Origin: Paraburkholderia adhaesiva
GTDB lineage: Bacteria > Pseudomonadota > Gammaproteobacteria > Burkholderiales > Burkholderiaceae
Length of the DNA stretch: 64,000 bases
NCBI RefSeq assembly: GCF_021390575.1
Contig: NZ_JAJEJQ010000003.1
Span: forward strand, 302,001 to 366,000
Reading direction: 5' to 3'
Positions within the stretch are counted from its first letter, which is position 1, and every line of letters begins with the position of its first letter. The notes beneath the pieces were generated by a model. The model was not told the origin of the DNA. It saw nothing but the letters and a program-made list of their open reading frames with translations, and made no database searches. The position numbers were made by a program, and so were the translations under genes. Positions 40,967 to 48,525 of the stretch are shown in pieces.

Positions 40967-40991
40967 AGCCCGCGCAATGCGGGCTTTTTTG
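40967..40991 (+). terminator. Leader terminator in front of the late region
   Basis: AGCCCGC GCAAT GCGGGCT followed by TTTTTT: a textbook rho-independent terminator. It lies about 30 bp before the gene at 41020 and downstream of the TTGACA promoter, so late transcription would need readthrough or antitermination. Confidence 0.85.
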
Positions 40992-41019
40992 TCTTGTACG
41001 TCTCCCGGATTTCCTCACC

Positions 41020-41610
41020 ATGCGCGACTGTTACGCGGGCACCGCTGCGGCCCTGCGCGACGCGCTACGCCATGCCGTTGAACGTGGCGGCGCGTCGTCG
41101 CTCGGCGTGCTGCACCAGGGCGTGCCGTCCATATCGACGCTGACCGGCGACGCGGCCACGGCGCAGGCCGGACGCATCCGCCGACAGCTAGACCGGCTCG
41201 CGCCCGTACCGCGCGCGCTGCTCGTTGTGGCCTACGCGCCGCGTGACGTTGCCTGTAACTGCCGTGCGCCGTGCTGCTCGGGCCGCTATCCCAATCCTGA
41301 ATGGCGCGACGCGCTCGACCTTGTAGTCGCGCACACTGCGCCGCTCATGGCCGGGCATGCGCCGAATGTGCGCCTGCGGGCGGCGCTCGTCGCAAACCTG
41401 CTGACGCGCACGCACGAAACCGCCGTCAGCCTCGCGCAGCGCTGCGGTGTGCATCGAAAGACCATCGCGGAACACACGGCGATACTCGAAGCGGCATTGA
41501 TGGGCACGCGCCAGCATGCGGGCGAACTCGATACCGCCTTCGCGCGCGTCGATGTGCTGCTACGCGAGGCGGGCATCGTCGCCGACGACAGACAGCCGCA
41601 GGCCGCCTAA
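41020..41610 (+). CDS. Putative late regulator: cysteine cluster plus helix-turn-helix (196 aa)
   Basis: The middle holds a cysteine cluster (DVACNCRAPCCSGRYPNPEW), suggesting zinc binding as in Q-type antiterminators. The C-terminal half has a helix-turn-helix (TAVSLAQRCGVHRKTIAEHTAILEAAL). It is the first gene after the promoter-terminator leader, at the point where early and late regions meet. A role in late transcription is inferred from position and motifs; it is not a clear match to a named Q family. Part of its 3' end is duplicated at 42704-42766. Confidence 0.5.
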   Translation: MRDCYAGTAAALRDALRHAVERGGASSLGVLHQGVPSISTLTGDAATAQAGRIRRQLDRLAPVPRALLVVAYAPRDVACNCRAPCCSGRYPNPEWRDALDLVVAHTAPLMAGHAPNVRLRAALVANLLTRTHETAVSLAQRCGVHRKTIAEHTAILEAALMGTRQHAGELDTAFARVDVLLREAGIVADDRQPQAA

Positions 41611-41750
41611 CGTTCGGATTCGCTACTGCATGGAGCGGGTTGGGAGCGTTTGGCGCGTGTGCCACGCAAGCAGGCCACATGCAACCAGCAGGACCGCCGC
41701 GCAACCCAGTTCTATGCAGGCAACGCAGATCACCAGATCCATGCGAAGTC

Positions 41751-42137
41751 CTATTCATTCGACGGCGATTCGCCGGGCCGTTCGCCTTCGATCATGGATT
41801 GCGAAAGCAGCCCGTGGCGTATCACCTGATCGGGGCGAGCCGAAGGGCGTGAAACCTCGCACAGCCTGCGAAACTGCCCCCACAGCGTGTGCGCGGCCTG
41901 CAGTTCATCCCGCTCATAGAGCGATTGCCGTGGGGCGTTCCTGTCCCGCTCGACGCGCTCACTGAGCCAGTACATGGTGCGGTGCCCGTTGTGCCGGCAT
42001 TCGACCTTTCCGGCCCTTCGGGCCTCTATCAGTAGCCGGTCGGCTTCGCCGGTTGTGCACCCGGACAGGCGAGCAATCTGGGAGGCGTTGTAGCGCTTGC
42101 CCGATACCATAACCGCGATAATGTTCTGAATCGTCAT
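41751..42137 (-). CDS. Winged-helix DNA-binding protein (128 aa)
   Basis: MTIQNIIAVMVSGKRYNASQIARLSGCTTGEADRLLIEARRAGKVECRHNGHRTMYWL has the plan of a winged helix: helix 1, turn, recognition helix, then a beta-hairpin wing. The C-terminus is helical. The frame is open to 42191, which would overlap the next gene; the ATG at 42137 is chosen because homology-like sequence begins there, but neither start has a good ribosome site. Opposite strand to the late operon; probably a regulator. Confidence 0.6.
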   Translation of the reverse strand: MTIQNIIAVMVSGKRYNASQIARLSGCTTGEADRLLIEARRAGKVECRHNGHRTMYWLSERVERDRNAPRQSLYERDELQAAHTLWGQFRRLCEVSRPSARPDQVIRHGLLSQSMIEGERPGESPSNE

Positions 42138-42183
42138 GTCGTTTTCTGCAAGGTTTTGAAGTGGTCGCGCAACCGTGACCTGA

Positions 42184-42666
42184 TCAAGCATGCGCGCAAG
42201 GTGGGGCGTGCATCTTGACTAGCCGCGCAAAGAGCATGGAATGTCCGGGTTGTGCGTCGCCATCCGCGAGCGGCGAAATCTGCCCGGCGACCGCGCTCGT
42301 TAGGCGGTTCCAGGCATCGGTGAAGTGCTGCGCGGCATAGCTGGCAATCTGGGTATCGTGCAGCGCCAGCACGGGCGCGACGAGCGCCGCTTCGTGCTCG
42401 TCCAGGGTCCATCCGTGGCCGCCTTGGGCGCGCTCCCAGCAACGCGAGAGCACCACATCAGCCGCGCGGAACGGTTCGGGATCCGGGCGCGTCCGGGTTT
42501 CAATGCACTCCATCAGAAAGGCAACATAGACCAGGCGCGCAAGTGTCGTCAGATGATCCGGCGAACCCTGACCGCCACACAACTGCGCGAGCGAATCATG
42601 ATAGGCCCTCGACACCCGGTTAGCGAGAAAAACGGGCAGTGGTTCCCGCTGTATTGGTCGGCTCAT
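42184..42666 (-). CDS. Hypothetical phage protein, member of a paralogous pair (160 aa)
   Basis: Shares its layout with the gene at 42763-43278: a central region here YVAFLMECIETRTRPDPEPFRAADVVLSRCWERA, there YLPLMMLRAETGGRADPGPYRTAEAMLYRCYLHG, then a helix ending near SPLADGDAQPGHSMLFARLV versus SPLADPRAPAAQDALFRWLV. All-helical and soluble. The start at 42666 (MSRPI) is uncertain. Role unknown. Confidence 0.6.
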   Translation of the reverse strand: MSRPIQREPLPVFLANRVSRAYHDSLAQLCGGQGSPDHLTTLARLVYVAFLMECIETRTRPDPEPFRAADVVLSRCWERAQGGHGWTLDEHEAALVAPVLALHDTQIASYAAQHFTDAWNRLTSAVAGQISPLADGDAQPGHSMLFARLVKMHAPPCAHA

Positions 42667-42703
42667 GGGGACTATCCAGTCGTCTACGGTTGAATGCACG
42701 CAC

Positions 42704-42766
42704 ATTGACGCGCTGTTACGCAAAGCGGGCATCGTCGCCGACGAAACGCGCGCCGAAGCGGCCTAA
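42704..42766 (+). pseudogene. Duplicated 3' fragment of the gene at 41020
   Basis: In frame this reads IDALLRKAGIVADETRAEAA and a stop, against VDVLLREAGIVADDRQPQAA at the end of the gene at 41020-41610; 20 nt in the middle are identical. No start codon or upstream body is present. It marks an old duplication that also produced the two paralogous leftward genes beside it. Confidence 0.75.
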
Positions 42767-43278
42767 CCATTCGTACCCGGCGTCGCCGTCTTTTCAACGA
42801 GCCACCTGAACAATGCATCCTGTGCGGCCGGTGCGCGCGGATCGGCCAGCGGCGAACAGCCGGAACGTTCAAAGTGAACCAGGCTTTCGAGCGCGTCCAG
42901 ATAGCAGTGCGCGCGGCATGCTGCCAGTTGCCCGTCGAAATGCGTGAGTAGTCCCGCAAAATGGGCGGCCTCATCGGTTTCGAGCCGCCAGCCTTCGCCC
43001 GCCTGGCCGTGCAGATAGCAGCGGTACAGCATCGCTTCGGCAGTGCGGTAGGGGCCGGGATCGGCGCGGCCTCCGGTCTCGGCGCGCAGCATCATGAGCG
43101 GCAGATAGACCACACGGGCCAGGACCCGTATCTGGTCAGCGGTACCGTGTCCGTCGCGGAACGCCGCGAGCGCGCAGTGCTGCTGCATGCTGATAAGGTG
43201 TCGCTGCCCCGGCGGTAACGGCAGCAGTTGCGCGGCCGTGCGCGGTTTCTTTCGGCGCGGCTTGGTTCGTCCTGTCAT
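42763..43278 (-). CDS. Hypothetical phage protein, member of a paralogous pair (171 aa)
   Basis: Paralogue of the gene at 42184-42666, with a basic N-terminus (MTGRTKPRRKKPRTAAQLL). Helical, no membrane segment. Start ATG at 43278 is preferred to the longer frame from 43341. Its stop overlaps the stop of the duplicated fragment on the opposite strand. Confidence 0.6.
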   Translation of the reverse strand: MTGRTKPRRKKPRTAAQLLPLPPGQRHLISMQQHCALAAFRDGHGTADQIRVLARVVYLPLMMLRAETGGRADPGPYRTAEAMLYRCYLHGQAGEGWRLETDEAAHFAGLLTHFDGQLAACRAHCYLDALESLVHFERSGCSPLADPRAPAAQDALFRWLVEKTATPGTNG

Positions 43279-43286
43279 GGCGCGGC

Positions 43287-43373
43287 CTATGCGGTAGCGC
43301 CGCGCGTGAACAGCACAACGACCAGCGCGCCAGCGCACCATATGGCAAGCCCTGTGAGCGTCGCGGCGCTCAT
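43287..43373 (-). CDS. 28-residue single-span membrane peptide
   Basis: MSAATLTGLAIWCAGALVVVLFTRGATA is one hydrophobic helix with a short polar end. Its ATG overlaps the stop of the upstream gene (ATGA), so translation is coupled, which supports it as real. It lies 8 bp upstream of the next leftward gene. It could modulate a membrane partner; it is short for a holin. Confidence 0.55.
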   Translation of the reverse strand: MSAATLTGLAIWCAGALVVVLFTRGATA

Positions 43374-43684
43374 GACAGCATCGCGGACGGTGCCATGAAC
43401 GGCCAGCCTTTTAACGCTGGGTGCGTTTCTTCGGTTACGAGGTTGCCGGATGAAAGCTGCATGCCAAGCGCCGCCAGTTGCGCGCACGCAAGTACGAGAG
43501 CCGCGCGCACGTTATCGGTTGAACCGTCCAGCTCGATTGCAGAGCGCAGTTCAGCCAGGATACGCAGGATTTCCAGCGAACTCTCGTGCGCGCGTTCGCG
43601 GTGGAATTCAACCAGGTCTTCAAGGATGGCGATACGGTCTTGCGGGGAGGTAATGCCGGGCGTGCTTGTGTTGGTATCTGGCAT
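43370..43684 (-). CDS. Hypothetical phage protein (104 aa)
   Basis: Coiled-coil-like helices (SPQDRIAILEDLVEFHRERAHESSLEILRILAELRSAIELDG), then a hydrophobic helix (VRAALVLACAQLAALGMQL). It is first in this short leftward run with the membrane peptide and the paralogue. Start ATG at 43684 chosen; weak ribosome site. Confidence 0.55.
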   Translation of the reverse strand: MPDTNTSTPGITSPQDRIAILEDLVEFHRERAHESSLEILRILAELRSAIELDGSTDNVRAALVLACAQLAALGMQLSSGNLVTEETHPALKGWPFMAPSAMLS

Positions 43685-44013
43685 GGGTCCGTAGTCTCGT
43701 TTGGGAAACGAACGGCCCGCCCTACGCGTGAGGGTGAGCGGGCACATGGCAGGGGCTCAAATCCGGCGCTTCACCACTTACCGGCAAACCCGAAGGTTTC
43801 CCTACCAAGGCCCGCCCATTGTCGAAAGCAACAGACGTGCAGAGGTAGCCGCACACCCTTGTGGGGCGTGCGGGGTGAAGCGTGACCAGGTTTGAGCGCC
43901 TGGTGCCGGTGTTTCCGGCAGATGCCAACCGCAAATAACACGACTGGCGCACTCATGCTACTGCCAAACGCGTGCCAGATCGCAGCGTCTGACCGATTTT
44001 AACACCCTCGATC
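43685..44013. other. 329-bp gap with stem-loops before the late structural genes
   Basis: No credible ORF. Two adjacent perfect hairpins occur at 43885-43904 (ACCAGG/CCTGGT, 8-nt loop) and 43904-43920 (TGCCGG TGTTT CCGGCA), and an imperfect one near 43851-43871 (GCAC...GTGC). None has a U-tract. They could form a structured leader or a packaging-related site, but nothing proves it. Confidence 0.45.
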
Positions 44014-44595
44014 TTGCTATCCGTCAATGTCAGTGTGGCAACCGCACGCGCAGGCCTGGGCGCGGGCGCTTCGCTCAACCCGAAGGAACTTGCACGCGCG
44101 ACGGCTCGCGCCGTCAACAAAACCGCCACGCAGGCCCGCACCTCTGCTTCACGCGACGTGCGCAAGCAAGGCTATAACCTGCGTGCCTCGACCATCCGCA
44201 AGGCACTTGCATTGCGGCGCGCGAATCCGGCAAAACCGGCCGCGACGCTCAGGGCAACCGGCCGACCCGTACCGCTGATTGACTACGGCGCAAGGCAGAC
44301 GAAAAACGGCGTATCCGTGCGCGTGAAGAATGGCCGCACCGTACTACGGCATGCGTTCATTGCAACGATGGAAAGCGGGCACAAAGGCGTATTCGAGCGC
44401 GTGAGCAAAACCGCACACAGGCGCGTCAGCAAGAACGGCAAGACGTACTGGAGCGGCTTACCGATTCGCGAACTGTTTGGCCCGTCGATTCCTGACGCGC
44501 TCGCCAATAGCACCGTTGAAAAGGCCATGACGCGTCTTCTCGAAACAAAGTTTCCTGCAATCCTCGCGCATGAAATCTCACGGCTTCAGCATTAG
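44014..44595 (+). CDS. Minor tail protein Z-like (GPZ) protein
   Basis: 193 aa. LNPKELARATARAVNKTATQARTSASRDVRKQGYNLRASTIRKAL and the C-terminal GLPIRELFGPSIPDALA match the phage minor tail Z family, whose members help join or terminate tails in lambda. Unusually, it lies upstream of terminase rather than in the tail operon. The start is uncertain: TTG at 44014 gives the longest product, and GTG at 44035 is possible. Confidence 0.75.
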   Translation: MLSVNVSVATARAGLGAGASLNPKELARATARAVNKTATQARTSASRDVRKQGYNLRASTIRKALALRRANPAKPAATLRATGRPVPLIDYGARQTKNGVSVRVKNGRTVLRHAFIATMESGHKGVFERVSKTAHRRVSKNGKTYWSGLPIRELFGPSIPDALANSTVEKAMTRLLETKFPAILAHEISRLQH

Positions 44596-44745
44596 CGCGC
44601 GCGTCAATGTCGCGGCACGCCGGGGACCTCCTGACGCACGCACGAACGGCATGCCCCTGGACGGCCTCGCGCGGGTCCTTCTGGCACGAACGATGCAGTG
44701 CGGAGCGGAGACTCGCGGTTTTCGCCCAGCTATGAATTTTTAAAA

Positions 44746-44962
44746 CTGTTCGCAGTTCGCACCTTATGGCCTCACTCGGACTATCGCGCCGCCAGTTCGC
44801 CAGGCGTGACGGCTGCTCGGACATGCTTGTACGTCGCGCCATTGAAGCGGGCCGCCTGTCCGTGCTGGCCGATGGCTCGCTCGATCCGGCATTGGTTGGC
44901 ACGGCGTGGCGCAAAGGTAATGCGCAGACTGCCGCGAACAGTTCGCGCCAAAATGCGAACAG
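44746..44962. promoter_or_regulatory. Repeated CTGTTCGC motifs around the start of the small terminase gene
   Basis: CTGTTCGC at 44746-44753, its complement GCGAACAG at 44934-44941 and 44955-44962, with extra GTTCGC half-sites beside them. Small terminase subunits often bind repeats in or near their own gene to start packaging, so this is a candidate pac/cosB region. Confidence 0.3.
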
Positions 44963-45350
44963 CGACGACGACGCGGCGGCAACTGTCGACGAAGCCTTGC
45001 GTTTGTTCGAAGCGCAGGCCGCAGCCGTCACTGAGCGCGTATTAAATGGCGCGAGTTATGCAGATGCTTTGCGAATTCGGGAAAGCTATAACGCGCTATT
45101 GAAACAATTGGAATACGCGACCAGAGCCGGTTCGCTGATTGAATTGAGTGTCGCGCAGAATGTGCTTTTTGAGTCGTTCCGCTTGCAGCGCGATAGCTGG
45201 ATTAACTGGCCTGCGCGCGTTGCACCGCTGATTGCGGCGGATATGGGGATTGAGGATATTGAAGCGTTGGCAGACGCATTAAGCAACCATGTTCGCGCGC
45301 AGTTAAGCGCGCTCGGGGAACCATCGGGCGAAGGATTCACAACGAAGTGA
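44766..45350 (+). CDS. Terminase small subunit (Nu1-like)
   Basis: 194 aa. The N-terminus (LGLSRRQFARRDGCSDMLVRRAIEAGRL) is a helix-turn-helix, as in Nu1-type small terminases that recognise the packaging site. A helical oligomerisation and partner-binding region follows (DADAL-like stretch, then IRESYNALLKQLEYATRAGSLIEL). It sits right before the large subunit with tract C between them. Confidence 0.7.
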   Translation: MASLGLSRRQFARRDGCSDMLVRRAIEAGRLSVLADGSLDPALVGTAWRKGNAQTAANSSRQNANSDDDAAATVDEALRLFEAQAAAVTERVLNGASYADALRIRESYNALLKQLEYATRAGSLIELSVAQNVLFESFRLQRDSWINWPARVAPLIAADMGIEDIEALADALSNHVRAQLSALGEPSGEGFTTK

Positions 45351-45409
45351 TAGCGCGATTGCATCGGACAGCGGCCTGTTAAAAGCCGTTGCCCGCTGCA
45401 ATTGCAGTC

Positions 45410-45492
45410 TTTGCCGTGCCGGACCTGCCGCGCCTTGCCGGGCCTCTCCCTGCCGCGCCCAGTCTTGCCACGCCTGACCTCGCCAAACCAAA
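45410..45492. repeat. 5-bp-periodic C-rich tract C
   Basis: Pentamers such as GCGCC TTGCC GGGCC and TTGCC ACGCC TGACC TCGCC AAACC occupy the gap between the two terminase genes, on the + strand as in tracts A and B. Here that strand is the coding sense, whereas in A and B it is the antisense of the operon. Confidence 0.7.
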
Positions 45493-45529
45493 CGTCTCTA
45501 GTCCAAGCGCGTTTCGATTATAGGCGGCG

Positions 45530-47572
45530 ATGCTTACACCCAATGCCAAAATCGAAAGCCTTTGGGTAACCGTCCGGCGCGCATGGAGCCCGCCGCAGCG
45601 TCTTTCGGTTGCTCAATGGGCCGACGATTACAGAGTATTGGCACGCGAAAGTGGTAGCACTGGGGGGCGATGGGAGACATCACGCGTAGAAATCGCGCGC
45701 GGGCCGATGCTGGCAATAACGGAACCGGGCACGCATATTGTGAGTTTGATGTTCGCGACCCAGCTTTGCAAATCTGAAGTATTGCTGAATACCATCGGCC
45801 GGTTCGCGCATATCGATCCATGCCCCATTTTATGCCTGCAACCGAAATCAGAAAGTGCTGAAGAATTCAGCAAAGAACGTGTCAGTACGATGATTCGCGT
45901 AACGCCAGTTTTGCGTGATCTGATCGGTACGCGAAAAATGCGTGATTCCGACGAAAAAATATCGTTTAAACCTTTTGAAGGCGGTTTTCTGGCAATTTCG
46001 GGTGCGGGCTCACCCGATAACCTCGCGCGGCGGCCTGTGCGAATTGTTCTATTCGATGAGTGCGATAAATATATCGTAACCCGCGAAGGCGACCCAATTT
46101 CATTGGCCGAAGAAAGATGCGCGACATTTGCAAACGCGTTAAGCATCCGCGCCTGTTCGCCGACCATCGAAGGGCAAAGCCGTATTGCAGCGTCTTTCGA
46201 AGAATCGGACCAGCGCCGCGCGTCCGTTGTCTGCCCGCATTGCGGACACCGCATGTTTCTGGATTTTTTTCGTGACGTTAAATGGAGCCGCGCACCTGAA
46301 GACGAAACGCGGCATTTACCGCGAACCGCCGCCGTTTATTGCGAATGCTGCGGTTCGCGATGGTCCGAAGCGCAACGCCTGCGCGCATTGCAGACGGCGC
46401 GCTGGCATCAATGCGCGCCCTATACCTGTTGCGGTGTGCGGCATGAACCGCTCGAAGACTACGCGCGGGCATGGCGCGCGCTCGATGCGGACGCGAACGC
46501 GGAAACAGCGATTGATTCGGTTTGGGATTGGTGGGCTAGTGATTTACACGCCGTCTATCGCGTAAAGTGTCCGAAGTGCGGCGCATGGGCCGTCGATAAC
46601 CGGCATGCGGGATTTACAGCCTCGAAGCTCTATTCTCCGTGGGCGAAAGACAGGCCCTCGGAGATTGCCGCGAAGTGGCTGGCCTCGTATCGCGACGAAG
46701 TTTTAAAACAGGTTTGGTGGAACACACAACTAGGTCAGGCGTATCGCCTGCGTGCCGGTAAGGAAGTCAAGGTCGAAGTGTTGGCCGCGCGTGCGGAACG
46801 CTGGGCGGGCGAAGTGCCCGAAGGCGTTGGCGCGCTGACTTGTGGCGCTGACGTTCAAAGCGACCGCGTGGAAATGGAAATTGTCGGCTGGGGTATTGAC
46901 GAGGAATCGTGGAACATTGCTTATGAAGTAATCGAAGGCGACCCCTCTACGCCTGACGTATGGCGCGAAGTCGATAACGTATTGTTGCGGACATACCGCC
47001 GCGAAGACGGCCGCCCATTCTCCATTATGGCTGCGTGCATTGATTCGGGCGGCCATCATACGCAGGCGGTTTACCAATTCTGCAAGGAACGCATTGGCCG
47101 CCGCGTATATGCGATCAAAGGCGAGGCGGCGCGCGCCGGACAACGTTCGCCCGTATGGCCGAACAAGAAACCGACACGCCGCACAAAATCGACTTATCGC
47201 CCCGTGATACTCGGTGTTAACGCCGCCAAAGATTCGATACGCGCACGGCTCGCGCTCGATGCGCCGGGACCGGGTTACATGCACTTTCCCGCCGACCGTG
47301 ACCGCAACTATTACGCGCAACTGGTTTCTGAACGCATCGCCGTTCGCGAATTCGCGGGGCACCGCTTTTACGTGTGGGAACTGCCGCCCGGCCGTGCCAA
47401 TGAAGCGCTTGACTGCCGCGTTTATGCGTATAGCGCACTGGCTGGACTTTTACACTTTGGTTTTCGCCTGAACGTCCACACACAGCGCGCCGCCGCGCCC
47501 TATGGTGACGCGGACACGTCCGCACAATCCAGCGATTCGCGCCGCGCCTCGCTTGTTTCACAACTGGCCTAG
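45530..47572 (+). CDS. Terminase large subunit, GpA family
   Basis: 680 aa, full length for lambda-type gpA. It begins RRAWSPPQRLSVAQWADDYR and has LMFATQLCKSEVLLNTIGRF at the Walker-A position, where family members usually read Q-x-G-K-[ST]-E; here Gly is replaced by Cys. The Walker B-like VLFDECDKY, a zinc motif (CPHCGH plus YCECCG), and the C-terminal nuclease region (LTCGADVQSDRVEMEIVGWG, then AACIDSGGHHTQAV) are in place. It packages DNA into the prohead as the ATP motor and end-cutting nuclease. Confidence 0.9.
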   Translation: MLTPNAKIESLWVTVRRAWSPPQRLSVAQWADDYRVLARESGSTGGRWETSRVEIARGPMLAITEPGTHIVSLMFATQLCKSEVLLNTIGRFAHIDPCPILCLQPKSESAEEFSKERVSTMIRVTPVLRDLIGTRKMRDSDEKISFKPFEGGFLAISGAGSPDNLARRPVRIVLFDECDKYIVTREGDPISLAEERCATFANALSIRACSPTIEGQSRIAASFEESDQRRASVVCPHCGHRMFLDFFRDVKWSRAPEDETRHLPRTAAVYCECCGSRWSEAQRLRALQTARWHQCAPYTCCGVRHEPLEDYARAWRALDADANAETAIDSVWDWWASDLHAVYRVKCPKCGAWAVDNRHAGFTASKLYSPWAKDRPSEIAAKWLASYRDEVLKQVWWNTQLGQAYRLRAGKEVKVEVLAARAERWAGEVPEGVGALTCGADVQSDRVEMEIVGWGIDEESWNIAYEVIEGDPSTPDVWREVDNVLLRTYRREDGRPFSIMAACIDSGGHHTQAVYQFCKERIGRRVYAIKGEAARAGQRSPVWPNKKPTRRTKSTYRPVILGVNAAKDSIRARLALDAPGPGYMHFPADRDRNYYAQLVSERIAVREFAGHRFYVWELPPGRANEALDCRVYAYSALAGLLHFGFRLNVHTQRAAAPYGDADTSAQSSDSRRASLVSQLA

Positions 47573-48042
47573 TGTGCCGGTTGCGAAACCGTTGCGCGTA
47601 GCCGGAATGCCTTGCCGTCGAAGGCGTACCAGTATGTACCTTGTTCCTTGCTCTCGTTGCGGCTTCCCTGCACAGCCAGCATGCAACTATTCGCGCGATA
47701 GGTTAGCGGCTCTGTCACGTCCAGCGGCCAGTCTGAAACGGTGAAAGGCAGCGAGGTAACGCGGCCGGTTTTCGTATCGACGGCCGCCGCCATCACGCAA
47801 CCGGCACCGCACCCCCATTCGGCGAGTATGTACCGCCCTGCGAAATTGATCGGGCCGCGCGCCGCGTCCGCGATAGCGCTGCGGTACTCCCGCGAGCGCG
47901 AATCAAAGACAAGGCGCGGCGTCGCATGCTTCGACTGAACCGTTGTCGGGCAATCCTCGAAAGCGGGCGGGCGCTGCGCATGCGCGATGCCCGACACCGC
48001 ATACAGGACGGACAGCGCAACGAATATGGACGGTTTGCGCAT
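47569..48042 (-). CDS. Secreted protein, possible inhibitor of the adjacent transglycosylase
   Basis: 157 aa with a clear Sec signal peptide (MRKPSIFVALSVLYAVSGIAHA). The mature part (INFAGRYILAEWGCGAGCVMAAAVDTKTGRVTSLPFTVSDW) belongs to a type of periplasmic protein often found next to toxins; disulfide-forming Cys pairs are present. It follows the transglycosylase gene by 3 bp on the same strand, which fits a lysozyme-inhibitor or immunity role (inference). Its stop overlaps the terminase stop. Confidence 0.65.
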   Translation of the reverse strand: MRKPSIFVALSVLYAVSGIAHAQRPPAFEDCPTTVQSKHATPRLVFDSRSREYRSAIADAARGPINFAGRYILAEWGCGAGCVMAAAVDTKTGRVTSLPFTVSDWPLDVTEPLTYRANSCMLAVQGSRNESKEQGTYWYAFDGKAFRLRATVSQPAH

Positions 48043-48045
48043 GGA

Positions 48046-48432
48046 TTAGTACCAGTGGTGGCGTTTCCAGAAATCGCGCGCACGCGATGCCGTGTGATAG
48101 CGCCCGTAAATGTACCGGATTCCGCCCTGGCATTCCTCGACCGCGTTGCCGAAGGACGCCTCACCGTTCGGGTTCAATTCGTACTGTGCGTGTAGAAGCT
48201 GGAACAGGCCGCGTGCCGTGGAACCGCCGTTTCTTGCATTGACGATGCCTGCTGATTCCTGGGCCATGATCCATAAAAGATCGTCATAGTCTGCTGAAGA
48301 AACACCTTCCTTTTGCATCGCATCCTTAAGGGCCATCTGCGAACTGAGCGGCACGACGCTAACCGGCTTTTCATGCCAGCCGCCGCGCTGTGGATGCAGT
48401 TTATAGTGCGTGCGTGGATGGGCAACCGCCAT
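48046..48432 (-). CDS. Lytic-transglycosylase-like protein, leftward cargo gene
   Basis: 128 aa. LLWIMAQESAGIVNARNGGSTARGLFQLLHAQYELNP has the SLT pattern: catalytic Glu59 in QESAG, then a GLFQL motif. There is no signal peptide. GGGAG lies 8 nt before the ATG at 48432. It stands against the direction of the late operon and is paired with a secreted partner gene, which suggests a delivered toxin or a separately controlled cell-wall enzyme rather than the ordinary endolysin. Confidence 0.75.
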   Translation of the reverse strand: MAVAHPRTHYKLHPQRGGWHEKPVSVVPLSSQMALKDAMQKEGVSSADYDDLLWIMAQESAGIVNARNGGSTARGLFQLLHAQYELNPNGEASFGNAVEECQGGIRYIYGRYHTASRARDFWKRHHWY

Positions 48433-48525
48433 TGCTGTGTCTCCCTGGTTGAATGGAGTCACGAAACTAGCGCGAAAGAATCCTAAGCGGTTTGCCGTCA
48501 ATCAAACCTGATCCAAATTCCAGCC

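Noticed and set aside
43740..43960. Phage tRNA gene in the gap before the late genes
   Set aside because: A sequence resembling a T-loop is present, but flanking stems do not pair and no acceptor stem can be formed.
48046..48432. Calling the leftward transglycosylase-like gene the phage endolysin
   Set aside because: It is against the late operon, has no holin beside it, and is paired with a secreted partner; the true lysis genes may lie beyond 64 kb.
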